Source: Lewinellaceae bacterium (GTDB lineage: Bacteria; Bacteroidota; Bacteroidia; Chitinophagales; Saprospiraceae). Taken from it: DNA of 64,000 nucleotides. Within the stretch, counting starts at the first letter, position 1, and each line of letters opens with the position of its first letter. The stretch spans positions 62,001 to 126,000 of the forward strand of contig JAHELJ010000009.1 in the NCBI GenBank assembly GCA_024644235.1, in the 5' to 3' direction. Below, piece after piece: positions 9,412-18,455 of this stretch. Under the pieces are notes generated by a model. That model ran no database searches. It was given only the letters and a program-made list of their open reading frames with translations, and was not told the DNA's origin. The position numbers and the translations under genes were made by a program.

Positions 9412-9810
9412 ATGACCCTCCTTTGGTCTGTTGTGCTTCTATCCATTTGCAGTATGATCGAACCCACTTCGATCAATTTTCTCGAAGGCAATGTCAGTCA
9501 GGCCCAGGAATTAGCCGAAGAATCCGGTAAAATGGTCCTGGTTGAACTTTATGCCTCATGGTGTGCATCATGTCGGCTTATGGAGGAAACCACTTTTCAG
9601 TCAAAGCGGGTGGTAGAAAGAGTGACTACCGAATTCATCGCTGTACGTCTGGACATAGATGAGCTGGAAGGCAAACTTTTTGCAATAGAACACAATGTGC
9701 AAATCCTCCCTGCGCTGGTCATTACAAACTCACAAGGTGAGATCATCGGGCAGGTAGAAAAAGCCATCGGAAATGATGAAATGATCCGCCTGCTGGATGC
9801 TTGCAGATGA
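9412..9810 (+). CDS. thioredoxin-fold protein, probably periplasmic
   Basis: The 132-residue protein begins with a short hydrophobic stretch that may be an export signal or anchor. A thioredoxin domain follows, with the redox pair Cys51-Ala-Ser-Cys54 in ASWCASCRLME and a cis-proline motif ILPAL near residue 104. The CASC motif and the METTF helix resemble the soluble C-terminal domain of DsbD and thioredoxin-like YyaL/DsbD-gamma families. It may pass electrons to periplasmic thiol proteins. No DsbD-like membrane partner is adjacent. It stands alone on the plus strand, divergent from fabH. Confidence 0.8.
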   Translation: MTLLWSVVLLSICSMIEPTSINFLEGNVSQAQELAEESGKMVLVELYASWCASCRLMEETTFQSKRVVERVTTEFIAVRLDIDELEGKLFAIEHNVQILPALVITNSQGEIIGQVEKAIGNDEMIRLLDACR

Positions 9811-9935
9811 ACCAAATGAAACCAAAAATGAAGGTATCACGGGTAGCGATGATAACGTTGAAAAAAGCAATATTCAAAACCGGAAGCCGTTCATATAATT
9901 GATAACAACAAAAGGGTGCCGTTTTATATAAATTC

Positions 9936-9943
9936 TATATTTG
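9936..9943 (+). promoter_or_regulatory. putative -7 element for the SprB-repeat surface protein gene
   Basis: TATATTTG exactly matches TAnnTTTG and is followed by GCGGCC. It lies 41 bases before the ATG at 9984. A start point near 9949 leaves a leader of about 35 bases. No TTG was seen at -33. Confidence 0.45.
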
Positions 9944-9983
9944 CGGCCTGTTACGAAAAGCCTTGTTCATGTTCCAACCTCCC

Positions 9984-12900
9984 ATGAAAATTGCTGCGGC
10001 AATTATTCTATTATTTCCTGTACTGGAACTGGTTGCCCAGACACCGGAATGGTTAGCTTTGGGCGAATCTGCCAAGCAGCGTAGTGTTTGTTCTGCGCCA
10101 ATGGATGCTGGGTCTATTGGACAATTTATGCCTTTGGGTGCCCAAACAAATGACTTTCGAAACAATCCTATTTTCCTGTGCTTCGGAGACAATCTATTCA
10201 TAAACCACACCGGCGATTTTGACCTTTCAGGAGATCCGGATCCGGGCACTGAAGCTGGTGTTGCCTATGCTTTTTACGGTGGAGACCCCCTGTTGCCATG
10301 TCAACCTACAGCAAGAGGGCCCGAAGTAATCAATGTCTTGATGGATCCTTGCTTACTTACCAATCCGGCACCTCCATCTGGTGGTATTTGGATCGCCAGA
10401 GGAGAGCCCAATGGAGATGTAACCTTTACGAATAACGGAAGTATACAAGACACCTATTTCGGAGGAGATCCGGGCCGAATGTGGTTTGCCCCGATTACCG
10501 TAACCGATTTCGTCAGCCTGACATTCGATGATGGAAGTTGTGTAGACGTGAATGTAGATGCTGCATTCTCTATTATATATCTCAATGAAATCACCCTGGT
10601 AGACTTTTTCGCCCCTGATGATAATAGCCTTACCGGTGCTATATCATTGGCTGGAGGCCTCCCTGAATGGGATATGAGCAATTATACCGTGTCGCTTGAG
10701 AAAATTGATGATCCCAGTGTTACTGGTACCATTGATGCTGCGATTTCTCATGGAGGCACTACTACTTTCTCTGTTCCCGAGCCCGGAGTTTATCGGCTTT
10801 TGGTAACAGACGAAAAAGGATGCACTCGGGAGTTTATAGTAACGATCCCGAGCGAGAATCCAGTGGTCCTATGTATACCGGATACCATTGTTCGGCCGGG
10901 GCAAATTCTTTGCGTTCCTGTCACCGTAGGCAATTTTCAGGGAATACTTTCACTGGCCATGACGATGAGTTGGGATCCTAATGTCATCGACTTTACCAAT
11001 GTGACCAATATTAATCCTATTCTGGGTTCTTCGGCTAGTTTTGATATCGAGCGGGGACCTGAAGGGATTCTACCGATCTTATGGTTTGACCTGGGAATTA
11101 CACCCCAGGACTTGGTGAACGGAGATACACTTTTCGAGTTATGCTTTAATGTAATAGGTTCTCCCGGCAGTCGAACCGGATTGCAATTCATCAATGAGCC
11201 TACGCCTATCGATATCACTGATGAAAATGCCGCCCTGCCCTTAGAGCTGAAAAATGGATCGGTGACAGTGATCGAGCCAGATGACCTCCAGGTATTTTAT
11301 AGTGCCTGCGCAAATGTCGCTGGAACGGTAGACATGTTTTTCCAGGTATTTGGAGGGGCTGATCCGTACAACTATGACATCTTAGATCCTTCCAGTGTCA
11401 GTATTGCTGATGGCTCTGGTTTATCAACAGGGCTAACGGAGGATGCCATAGATCTGCCGCCGGGTACCTATACCATATTAGTCACTGATTCAAGAGGTCA
11501 GACAGCAACTCAAGAATTGATTTTGGGCGGCACACAGCTCGAGATCTCTTTGAGTGGGATTGATCCCACCTGTGCCAACTCAGGCGACGGCGTGGTAAGG
11601 ATTGACGACGTAACCGGTGGCAACGGTAGCTATCGCTACACCTGGGTGACTGATGATGGCCTTATCTACGGAAGAGATTCGCTAGAGAGGCTGGGAGCGG
11701 GGACTTACCGATTGATCGTGGAAGACGGCAATGGTTGTGTGGCAAGCGACAGTGTGACACTCATGGAAGACACTTTGGAGATTTTATTCCCCAACGTAGT
11801 CCTTCCGGCATGTGATGGAGCACAAAACGGCTCTATTGAGGCCATGGTGAATAGCTCCGGCGGTTCTATGTTCGAATACATCTGGCGAAACGAAGCGGGC
11901 ATGCAGATCAGCCGGGTCATGAATGGAAATTCCTATACGCTTCCTGGGGTCGGTCCCGGTAAATATTTTCTCACCGTGAATCGCGACATTTGCTCAGCCG
12001 TGGATTCGGTGACGCTGGTCCCTTTAAAGGATCTTCAATTTTTAATCGATACGGTAGAAAACGTGACTTGCGCAGGTGATGCCAATGGACGGATCGAGCT
12101 TCGCGTTGGGGTTAATCAAAACAAGGCCTCACCATATGATTTTTCATGGTCTGCAAATGCCCAGGCACAAATGGTATTCATCAGTGATACCGCATCTCAA
12201 GCGACAATGCTCCCCCCGGGCACTTACGACCTGACAGTTCGTGATCAAAGTGGTTGCGAAATAGATACTAGTTTCGTGATAGGCGAACCTGACCCTCTAA
12301 TCATTAATCCAACAGTGACGATGCCATCTTGTCCAGACGGCAGTGGCTCTGCTGTAAATGATGGTTCGATTGATCTGTTTTTCAATGATCATGGTGGCAC
12401 TCCATTCCCTACGGGTGCAGAGTACAGATATCAATGGTGGGACGGCCGTACCAATAGCTTGCGAACAGACTTATCTTCCGGCTCTTATGCTGTTACGATT
12501 ACTGATGCCAACGGATGTATGGATTCCACCACTGTGGAACTCAGGTCCGGTCCTGATGTTCGGATTTTTCTTGATCAGGATTTGCAATGCATTGGAGACA
12601 GCATCGGCCAGCTCACCGTATTGGGTGATCTGATGGGAAATAGTATTCGTTGGTCAACAGGCGCAACTGATGAAACGATCACCAACTTGGGCTCTGGTTT
12701 GTATGTAGTAGAAGTAACAGAAGTGATGGGTGACAGCTCTTGTACAGTTGCAGATTCTTTCTTCCTGCAAGAACCCGACTTCAATGTCTCGGTTAATCTA
12801 CCTATGCAGTTTGTGGCACTTTCCCGTTGCAACGAGCCCGATAGTGGCCGGATTTTCAACCTGGATTTGGAGTACAACGGACCGACCAGTTTTATATGGC

Positions 12901-14303
12901 ACCCATTGGATGATACGACAACGATTCCATTCCTGATAGTTGACTCTGCTGGAGTATATCCATACTCCGTATTCGACCGTATTACCGGATGTGTTATCTA
13001 TCAAGATACCGTTCAGGCAGCATGGCCGGATAAGATTGAAGTGGCCATCGATTCAACCCATGTCAGTTGCAACGGACTTTCAGATGGTGCAATTGATCTC
13101 GTGGCTACTGGAAGGACAGGACGGTTTTCTTTCAATTGGTCAACCGGAGCCACCTCAGGACCGGGAGCTACCAGTGGCATACAAGACCTGGTACCTGGTA
13201 CTTATATGGTAACAGTCACCGATGTGGACGATCCTACCTGCCTGGTTCCACTCACTATCGACATACGCGAACCTGACGAACTTCAACTCCAGATTGACAG
13301 TTCCTTCACCCGGGATGTAAGGTGTAGCGGCGAGCAAAATGGTCAAATCGGACTGACCTGGATTGGTGGGAATCAAGACCAGGCGCCCAATATCACCTGG
13401 TCGCATGACCCGATGAATCAAGGCCTTCTTGATGATAATCTTCCGGCGGGTGATTATACCATCAGCCTGATCGACTGGCAGCAATGTGGAGATACGATTT
13501 CGATCACACTGATCGAACCCGGGCCTCTCTTTGCCATTATTCCCACTCCAGACGATCCTGTTTGCAATGGTTTTCAAACGACAGTAACAGTGGATTCTGC
13601 CTTTGGCGGTACGGGCACAAATTTTACTTTCAGCGTGGATAACGGACCTACCCAAATGCTCAATACCGAGGTGCCCATCTTTGCCGGTTCGCATTTGATC
13701 AGCGTATTTGATGAAATGGGTTGTAAATTGGATAGCCAGATCATGATCACCGATCCGGAAGCTATTGAGGTGAATCTGGGTGACGATACGCAGGTGAGCC
13801 TGGGGGACAGTGTACGACTGGAGCCGTCCATCATTTCAAACACTCCAATCGATGGGTACGTCTGGACCCCCGTAGAATTTCTCAGTTGTCCATCATGCAA
13901 CAATCCTCTTGCCAGTCCGCTTGATGATCAAGTATTTGTACTGACAGTGGTAGATCAAAATGGATGTCAGGGAACAGATGAAATATTGGTGAGAGTGGAT
14001 AAAGCCCGCAACATATATATACCAAATGGTTTTACCCCGAATAATGACGGAGTAAACGACAAATTCCAGGTGTATGCAGGGGTGGGAGTACAAAGTATAA
14101 ACTCCACCCGGATCTTCGATCGCTGGGGGAACCTGGTCTACGAATTTGGCAGCGAACCACCTAGTCCTTTTGGTACAGACGGATGGAACGGAGAATTTGA
14201 AAACAAAGTGATGGCACCGGGAGTGTTCGTCTATCTGGTTGAAGTAGAGTTCATCGACGGCAGAGTGCTATTGTACCGGGGCGACGTTACTCTGGCTCAT
14301 TAG
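9984..14303 (+). CDS. giant surface protein with cohesin-like domain, SprB repeats and T9SS type B (gliding-motility-associated) C-terminal domain
   Basis: From the ATG at 9984 the protein has 1439 residues and starts with a signal peptide (MKIAAAIILLFPVLELVAQ). In-frame alternatives are TTG 9963 and ATG 9969. Residues about 295-430 look like a cohesin domain (PGQILCVPVTVGNFQG, then SWDPNVIDF and ILWFDLG). From about residue 515 to 1255 there are some nine SprB-type repeats, each opening with a Cys-x(4-8)-Gly-x-Ile pattern (for example DPTCANSGDGVV, NVTCAGDANGRI, HVSCNGLSDGAI). A PKD-like module follows, then the type B domain (IPNGFTPNNDGVNDKF, FDRWGNLVYE). It is probably a surface adhesin delivered by the T9SS. 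Its 3' end overlaps the next gene by 17 bp. Confidence 0.88.
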   Translation: MKIAAAIILLFPVLELVAQTPEWLALGESAKQRSVCSAPMDAGSIGQFMPLGAQTNDFRNNPIFLCFGDNLFINHTGDFDLSGDPDPGTEAGVAYAFYGGDPLLPCQPTARGPEVINVLMDPCLLTNPAPPSGGIWIARGEPNGDVTFTNNGSIQDTYFGGDPGRMWFAPITVTDFVSLTFDDGSCVDVNVDAAFSIIYLNEITLVDFFAPDDNSLTGAISLAGGLPEWDMSNYTVSLEKIDDPSVTGTIDAAISHGGTTTFSVPEPGVYRLLVTDEKGCTREFIVTIPSENPVVLCIPDTIVRPGQILCVPVTVGNFQGILSLAMTMSWDPNVIDFTNVTNINPILGSSASFDIERGPEGILPILWFDLGITPQDLVNGDTLFELCFNVIGSPGSRTGLQFINEPTPIDITDENAALPLELKNGSVTVIEPDDLQVFYSACANVAGTVDMFFQVFGGADPYNYDILDPSSVSIADGSGLSTGLTEDAIDLPPGTYTILVTDSRGQTATQELILGGTQLEISLSGIDPTCANSGDGVVRIDDVTGGNGSYRYTWVTDDGLIYGRDSLERLGAGTYRLIVEDGNGCVASDSVTLMEDTLEILFPNVVLPACDGAQNGSIEAMVNSSGGSMFEYIWRNEAGMQISRVMNGNSYTLPGVGPGKYFLTVNRDICSAVDSVTLVPLKDLQFLIDTVENVTCAGDANGRIELRVGVNQNKASPYDFSWSANAQAQMVFISDTASQATMLPPGTYDLTVRDQSGCEIDTSFVIGEPDPLIINPTVTMPSCPDGSGSAVNDGSIDLFFNDHGGTPFPTGAEYRYQWWDGRTNSLRTDLSSGSYAVTITDANGCMDSTTVELRSGPDVRIFLDQDLQCIGDSIGQLTVLGDLMGNSIRWSTGATDETITNLGSGLYVVEVTEVMGDSSCTVADSFFLQEPDFNVSVNLPMQFVALSRCNEPDSGRIFNLDLEYNGPTSFIWHPLDDTTTIPFLIVDSAGVYPYSVFDRITGCVIYQDTVQAAWPDKIEVAIDSTHVSCNGLSDGAIDLVATGRTGRFSFNWSTGATSGPGATSGIQDLVPGTYMVTVTDVDDPTCLVPLTIDIREPDELQLQIDSSFTRDVRCSGEQNGQIGLTWIGGNQDQAPNITWSHDPMNQGLLDDNLPAGDYTISLIDWQQCGDTISITLIEPGPLFAIIPTPDDPVCNGFQTTVTVDSAFGGTGTNFTFSVDNGPTQMLNTEVPIFAGSHLISVFDEMGCKLDSQIMITDPEAIEVNLGDDTQVSLGDSVRLEPSIISNTPIDGYVWTPVEFLSCPSCNNPLASPLDDQVFVLTVVDQNGCQGTDEILVRVDKARNIYIPNGFTPNNDGVNDKFQVYAGVGVQSINSTRIFDRWGNLVYEFGSEPPSPFGTDGWNGEFENKVMAPGVFVYLVEVEFIDGRVLLYRGDVTLAH

Positions 14304-14889
14304 CCTGTCTTTCCTTTTTGATCTTTTCGTATTCCTCTTTGGGAATCACTTTTACCCTTCCAGTTAGTCTTAGTACAACTTCCGGTTGATCCGGATCATT
14401 GGTGAATACTCGAATCGTAGGTCGTTGATATCCCTTTTTACCCACACTATTGTAAGTCACTCCAATCTTGCCTTCACCTCCCGGCGGAATCGCCAGAAAT
14501 GGATAGCTCGGTTTTGTACAACCACAAGAGACCCTGACATTCTTGATCTCCAAATCCTTCTCACCCTGGTTTGTAAATACGAAATCATGCTGAACCCTAT
14601 CGCCATGAAGAATTTCACCAAAATCATATCTGAGCTCTTCAAAAACTATAGATGATCTTTTCCCTGTTTTCTCGGCGTTGGGCGCTTCAGGTTTGTCTAC
14701 TTTTTCTATCTCTTCATTCACTGACAACTGAAGATCTGATGCAGCCAGGTCCATTTCGGAAGAATCTGGCACCATAACTTCCACCGTTTGGTCAATTTCC
14801 TTAGCGGTAGCTTCTTCTGTTGTTTGGGTGGATTCTGAGCAGGCCAAGGCAAGAATGGTCGGAAGGGCAAGGGGAATGATAAATCTCAT
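14287..14889 (-). CDS. DUF1573 domain lipoprotein
   Basis: The start MRF at 14889 is preferred because it gives a compact signal peptide with a lipobox LALACS (Cys17); an in-frame ATG lies three codons upstream. About 70 low-complexity, acidic residues form a stalk, followed by a DUF1573 (ASH-like immunoglobulin fold) domain with YDFGEILHG, a CGCT motif and a GGEGKIGVTYNS stretch. Such proteins are common periplasmic or surface lipoproteins in Bacteroidota, and their function is unknown. The gene lies about 18 bp downstream of the LamG gene on the same strand. Confidence 0.8.
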   Translation of the reverse strand: MRFIIPLALPTILALACSESTQTTEEATAKEIDQTVEVMVPDSSEMDLAASDLQLSVNEEIEKVDKPEAPNAEKTGKRSSIVFEELRYDFGEILHGDRVQHDFVFTNQGEKDLEIKNVRVSCGCTKPSYPFLAIPPGGEGKIGVTYNSVGKKGYQRPTIRVFTNDPDQPEVVLRLTGRVKVIPKEEYEKIKKERQANEPE

Positions 14890-14907
14890 AGTAATCAAAT
14901 TTGTCGA

Positions 14908-16116
14908 TCAGCGAATGACCATGACGCTACCGCTCTTCTTCAATTCTTCTCCCTGACATCTGTATTTGATCTTGTACAGATAAAGTCCGGGATTCACCTC
15001 AGTCCCTCGAAATGTGCCATCCCACGCATCCGATGCATTTGTGGTCTCGAAGACGCGGTTTCCCCATCGGTCGAAAATTTCAAAGGTTATCAGTTCTTCC
15101 AGAGCGAACGGATTACTAATAAAATAACGGTCATTCTTACCATCGCTATTCGGTGTGAATGCACTTGGGATAGGTAGATTTCCGCATTCAATATCATCGG
15201 GATCGATCACTTTCACCAATATAGTATCGGTTGCCGTGCAGGATCCATATTGATAATTGAGAGCAAATTGCTGAGTAGAAGAAGGGGATAGCACGGTATT
15301 AGCCAAATCAGGATCCCGTACCTGTCCAGCAGGAGACCACTGGAACGATGTGGCACAGGTTGTTTCGGAAACGACGTTGACCTGTCCACCCTGATAGATC
15401 GTGGTGTCAGGAGTGGCGATCTGGTCTGGTTTGAGATAAAGCTCCCGGATTTCAATCGCATCCAAAGGCCGGTTATAGATCCTCATTTCGTCGATAAGAC
15501 CCTGGAATCTCCGATCTGTTGATCCCACACAAGGACTGTTGGCGATTTGAAACGAAGCCATCGTTTCAAGATCAAGATTGCCCTCTGTAGTTTGCTTAGC
15601 TAGAAGGGAACCATTGATATAGATGGCATGCTCCCCGTCTTTCTTGAGAATGACCACATGTACCCAGCAGAGGCCTGGATCCAGCCTTTCTATGAACGAT
15701 GTGCGATTGCCATTGCTTTCTGATATATCAACTGACAGCGTAGAGGAGCCAGGTGTATATCTTACTGCAAAGGCCTTATCAAGGCTGCAATTCTGCCTTT
15801 TCGATAAAATATCATGAGTGCCGAAAGAATCAGTGGTGCGAAAGTAAAAGCTCAGCGTGAAGGAATTCCTACGGAAGTAGTTTTCTACGTTCCCGGCCAA
15901 GATCACGTAGTCTTCGTTACCGTCAAGATTCAATGCATTGCCTTCTACTCCGCAATCACAATCCGGATTGCCAAATACTACACCATCTGAATTATTGAGG
16001 CTAACGTCGGTAGCATCACAATTGTTAAATGAATAGTGAGCTACTAATCCACGGGTTGGCTGAGCCTGGATAAAGCCTGAGTACACCAAAAGAAGAAGTA
16101 AGATAAATCTCATCAT
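14908..16116 (-). CDS. LamG-domain surface protein with T9SS type B C-terminal domain
   Basis: The 402-residue protein has a signal peptide (MMRFILLLLLVYSGFIQAQ). A LamG/concanavalin A-like domain covers about residues 22-230, with GLVAHYSFNN at its start and the FQGLIDEMRIYNRPL signature at its end. A short Ig/PKD-like linker with two cysteines follows, then the gliding-motility-associated C-terminal domain (IPSAFTPNSDGKNDRYF, FEIFDRWGNRVFE). It is predicted to bind carbohydrate or protein ligands at the cell surface after T9SS export. It sits between ybaB and the DUF1573 lipoprotein in an apparent three-gene unit. Confidence 0.87.
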   Translation of the reverse strand: MMRFILLLLLVYSGFIQAQPTRGLVAHYSFNNCDATDVSLNNSDGVVFGNPDCDCGVEGNALNLDGNEDYVILAGNVENYFRRNSFTLSFYFRTTDSFGTHDILSKRQNCSLDKAFAVRYTPGSSTLSVDISESNGNRTSFIERLDPGLCWVHVVILKKDGEHAIYINGSLLAKQTTEGNLDLETMASFQIANSPCVGSTDRRFQGLIDEMRIYNRPLDAIEIRELYLKPDQIATPDTTIYQGGQVNVVSETTCATSFQWSPAGQVRDPDLANTVLSPSSTQQFALNYQYGSCTATDTILVKVIDPDDIECGNLPIPSAFTPNSDGKNDRYFISNPFALEELITFEIFDRWGNRVFETTNASDAWDGTFRGTEVNPGLYLYKIKYRCQGEELKKSGSVMVIR

Positions 16117-16123
16117 AAGGAAA

Positions 16124-16438
16124 TTACTTCATTCCTAAAAGGCCTCCCAGCCCCGGAGGCATCATATCGCTGATCATCTTCTGAGCTTCGGCTGCTTCAC
16201 GTTCGGCAGCAATGTTCAAAACTTCATTAGTGGCAATTACCAACAAATCCTGCAGTTTTTCCAGATCCATTGGATCGATCTTGGCAGTGTCAATACTGAC
16301 ATCGATGATCTGTCTATTGGCGTTTGCTTTAACAATAATGGCACCATCTTCGACTGAAGCTTCGACTATTTCCTCTGCCAGGCGCTTCTTCATTTCGGCC
16401 TGTTTTTCATTCATATTGCCCAATAGACCATCCAGCAT
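16124..16438 (-). CDS. YbaB/EbfC family nucleoid-associated protein
   Basis: The 104-residue protein has the helical YbaB fold: an N-terminal helix rich in Lys/Glu, a central beta hairpin (GAIIVKANANRQIIDVSID) and a C-terminal helix with EVLNIAAEREAAEAQKM. Family members are small DNA-binding dimers. It is the first gene of a unit with the LamG and DUF1573 genes. The dnaX/recR partners usual in other phyla are not adjacent. Confidence 0.9.
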   Translation of the reverse strand: MLDGLLGNMNEKQAEMKKRLAEEIVEASVEDGAIIVKANANRQIIDVSIDTAKIDPMDLEKLQDLLVIATNEVLNIAAEREAAEAQKMISDMMPPGLGGLLGMK

Positions 16439-16473
16439 ATGCGCATTATTTAATTGGTGTTAGAACGACGGCG

Positions 16474-16481
16474 CAAAAGTA
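16474..16481 (-). promoter_or_regulatory. putative -7 element for the ybaB-like gene
   Basis: TACTTTTG on the minus strand exactly matches TAnnTTTG and lies 35 bases upstream of the ATG at 16438. No TTG was seen at -33. Confidence 0.45.
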
Positions 16482-16519
16482 ATTGTTTTAGAGGGAAACC
16501 TGGTGATCGTCTGAACCGA

Positions 16520-17455
16520 TTAGGTCATTGCCATTTGATAGCTGTGATGGAGAAAATAGAGGTAAAATAATATCAACATTAATCCTTCCCACCTGGTGAT
16601 ACGGCCTCCTATGGAGATAAAGGCAAAAAGTAGTGTCGCCACGATCATAAAGGGAATGGCAAATGAAATGGCTTCGGGTGGGATGACCAACGTACCGAAG
16701 AAGGAGGGAATAGCCATTACGGCAAACGTGTTAAAAATATTTGATCCCAGCACGTTACCTACTGCAATACCAGGCTTACCCTTTCTTGCTGCCGCTATAC
16801 TCACCACAATTTCGGGCAAAGAAGTTCCAAACGCCAACACCGTTTGAGCGACAATCTCAGATCCTACATTGAAGGAATGAGCTAAGTCGGTAATAGATCT
16901 GACGGTGAAGTCCGCTCCATAAGTGACAAAGACTCCTCCAAGTATCAACAAAGCGTAATCCCTATAAGTACTACGAACCTCCAGGTTATCAATTTTCTCA
17001 CCGCTGGTAAAAGAATTGATCAAAAAAATCAGAAGGCCAACGAGAAAAAGACAAGCTTCGAACAAGCTCAAAATGCCATCCTGTAAAGTAAACCAAAGGA
17101 GAAAAGCAGATCCGACCAGCAGTGGCATGTCGACATCCATGATATCGTAATCCATCTTAATAACCCGGCCGTAGGATGCCACCAAACCCAGTACTAGCAG
17201 AATATTGGTGATGTTGGAGCCAATGACTACACCTGTCACGATTTCAGACTCTCCCCCTACCACTGATGCGATGCAAGATGCTAGCTCAGGCAGAGATGTC
17301 CCGAAAGCAACAATACTTACACCAATAATGAAGGGAGAAATGCCAAACGAAAGACCAATCTTTTCTGCGGAATCTATGAACCAATCCGATCCTTTAATTA
17401 AAACAGCCAGGCTTACTATCAGAATCAGAATATCAACCAAAATCTCTCCACTCAT
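16520..17455 (-). CDS. calcium/sodium antiporter, CaCA family
   Basis: Starting at MSGEI (17455), the protein has 311 residues and about ten membrane segments. The two inverted alpha repeats that form the cation site are clear: GTSLPELASCIAS with GSNITNI in the first half, and GTSLPEIVVSIAA with GSNIFNT in the second. It resembles YrbG-type K+-dependent or independent Na+/Ca2+ exchangers of the inner membrane. The longer frame, beginning ten codons upstream, would run through both promoter boxes, so the internal ATG is preferred. Confidence 0.92.
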   Translation of the reverse strand: MSGEILVDILILIVSLAVLIKGSDWFIDSAEKIGLSFGISPFIIGVSIVAFGTSLPELASCIASVVGGESEIVTGVVIGSNITNILLVLGLVASYGRVIKMDYDIMDVDMPLLVGSAFLLWFTLQDGILSLFEACLFLVGLLIFLINSFTSGEKIDNLEVRSTYRDYALLILGGVFVTYGADFTVRSITDLAHSFNVGSEIVAQTVLAFGTSLPEIVVSIAAARKGKPGIAVGNVLGSNIFNTFAVMAIPSFFGTLVIPPEAISFAIPFMIVATLLFAFISIGGRITRWEGLMLILFYLYFLHHSYQMAMT

Positions 17456-17474
17456 GGGTTGTCTTTCGCGTGGC

Positions 17475-17490
17475 CAAAAGTACAAATTTA
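17475..17490 (-). promoter_or_regulatory. two adjacent putative -7 elements for the antiporter gene
   Basis: Two exact TAnnTTTG matches lie back to back on the minus strand: TAAATTTG at 17483-17490 and TACTTTTG at 17475-17482. They are 20-35 bases before the preferred ATG. They may give two start points eight bases apart. Confidence 0.4.
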
Positions 17491-17617
17491 TAAAGGCCCG
17501 CCTCCGTTTTCTATTGTAATCGACCTATCCCCGGGATGTTGTCTGTCAGAAACGGTCGTTGATCGATAAGAGTTGGTCGCGGAGAAAAGAACTTAGCACA
17601 TGAAAGATGCGAATCAT

Positions 17618-17625
17618 TATTTTTG
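17618..17625 (+). promoter_or_regulatory. putative -7 element for tatC
   Basis: TATTTTTG exactly matches TAnnTTTG. A start point near 17631 excludes the upstream ATG at 17607 and leaves either 17631 (leaderless) or 17649 as the start of tatC. Confidence 0.4.
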
Positions 17626-17648
17626 TGCCCATGTCTATCAAGACCATC

Positions 17649-18455
17649 ATGCCAAAGGCAAAAAAGGCCGTAGGAGCCGAGATGACATTTCTCGAGCACC
17701 TCGAAGAGCTTCGCTGGCACATTATCCGATCGCTGGCATCGGTAGCTCTATTTGGTATTGTGATCTTCACCAACAAGGAGTTTGTTTTTGACCGCATCAT
17801 CTTTGGCCCAAAGTGGGAGACTTTTCCCACCTATAAATTCTTTTGCAAGATCCTGAATATCATGTGCACTCCTCCTCAATTCATGGTACAGGCATTTAAA
17901 GTTGAAGAGAAGTTTATCACACACCTAAAGGTGTCGATCATCCTGGGTATTATCATCTCCTTTCCTTACATCTTTTGGGAAGTCTGGAAATTTATTAAGC
18001 CTGGTCTATATCAAAATGAAAGGAAGGCTGCACGGGGAATGGTCTTTGTATGCTCCGCCTTGTTTTTACTTGGCGTACTGTTCGGCTATTACGTCATTTC
18101 TCCTTTTGCCTTAAACTTTCTCACTGGCTACGAATTGGCAGATACGATATCTACACCCACACTTACCTCTTACGTGAACAATATGGCTATGTACACGGTA
18201 CCTACCGGCATAGTCTTCGAATTACCTGTCGTCGTATACTTCTTGACCAAAATTGGACTTATCACCCCCCAGTTCTTAAAACAATACCGGAAGATGGCTT
18301 TTGTAGTGATCCTTGTCATGTCAGCTGTTATTACCCCTCCGGATGTGATGACCCAGTTTCTGATTGGAGTCCCACTATACATTCTATATGAGATCAGTAT
18401 TGTCATTTCTCAACGGGTAGTTGCCCAGCAAGAAAAAGAGATGGCAAGTGCGTAG
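17649..18455 (+). CDS. tatC: twin-arginine translocase subunit TatC
   Basis: TatC is the polytopic receptor for twin-arginine signal peptides in the inner membrane. Starting at MPKAKK (17649) gives 268 residues and about six membrane helices. The family motif FLEHLEELRWHIIRS is near residues 13-27, followed by the periplasmic loop and FPYIFWEVWKFIKPGLYQNE. The start is chosen from family N-termini and the promoter box at 17618-17625; ATG 17631 is possible. tatA/tatB are not adjacent. A small membrane-protein gene overlaps its 3' end. Confidence 0.94.
   Translation: MPKAKKAVGAEMTFLEHLEELRWHIIRSLASVALFGIVIFTNKEFVFDRIIFGPKWETFPTYKFFCKILNIMCTPPQFMVQAFKVEEKFITHLKVSIILGIIISFPYIFWEVWKFIKPGLYQNERKAARGMVFVCSALFLLGVLFGYYVISPFALNFLTGYELADTISTPTLTSYVNNMAMYTVPTGIVFELPVVVYFLTKIGLITPQFLKQYRKMAFVVILVMSAVITPPDVMTQFLIGVPLYILYEISIVISQRVVAQQEKEMASA

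Noticed and set aside
13155-13694. 179-residue minus-strand reading frame inside the SprB-repeat gene
   Set aside because: Antisense shadow of the large coding frame, with no family features or promoter box.
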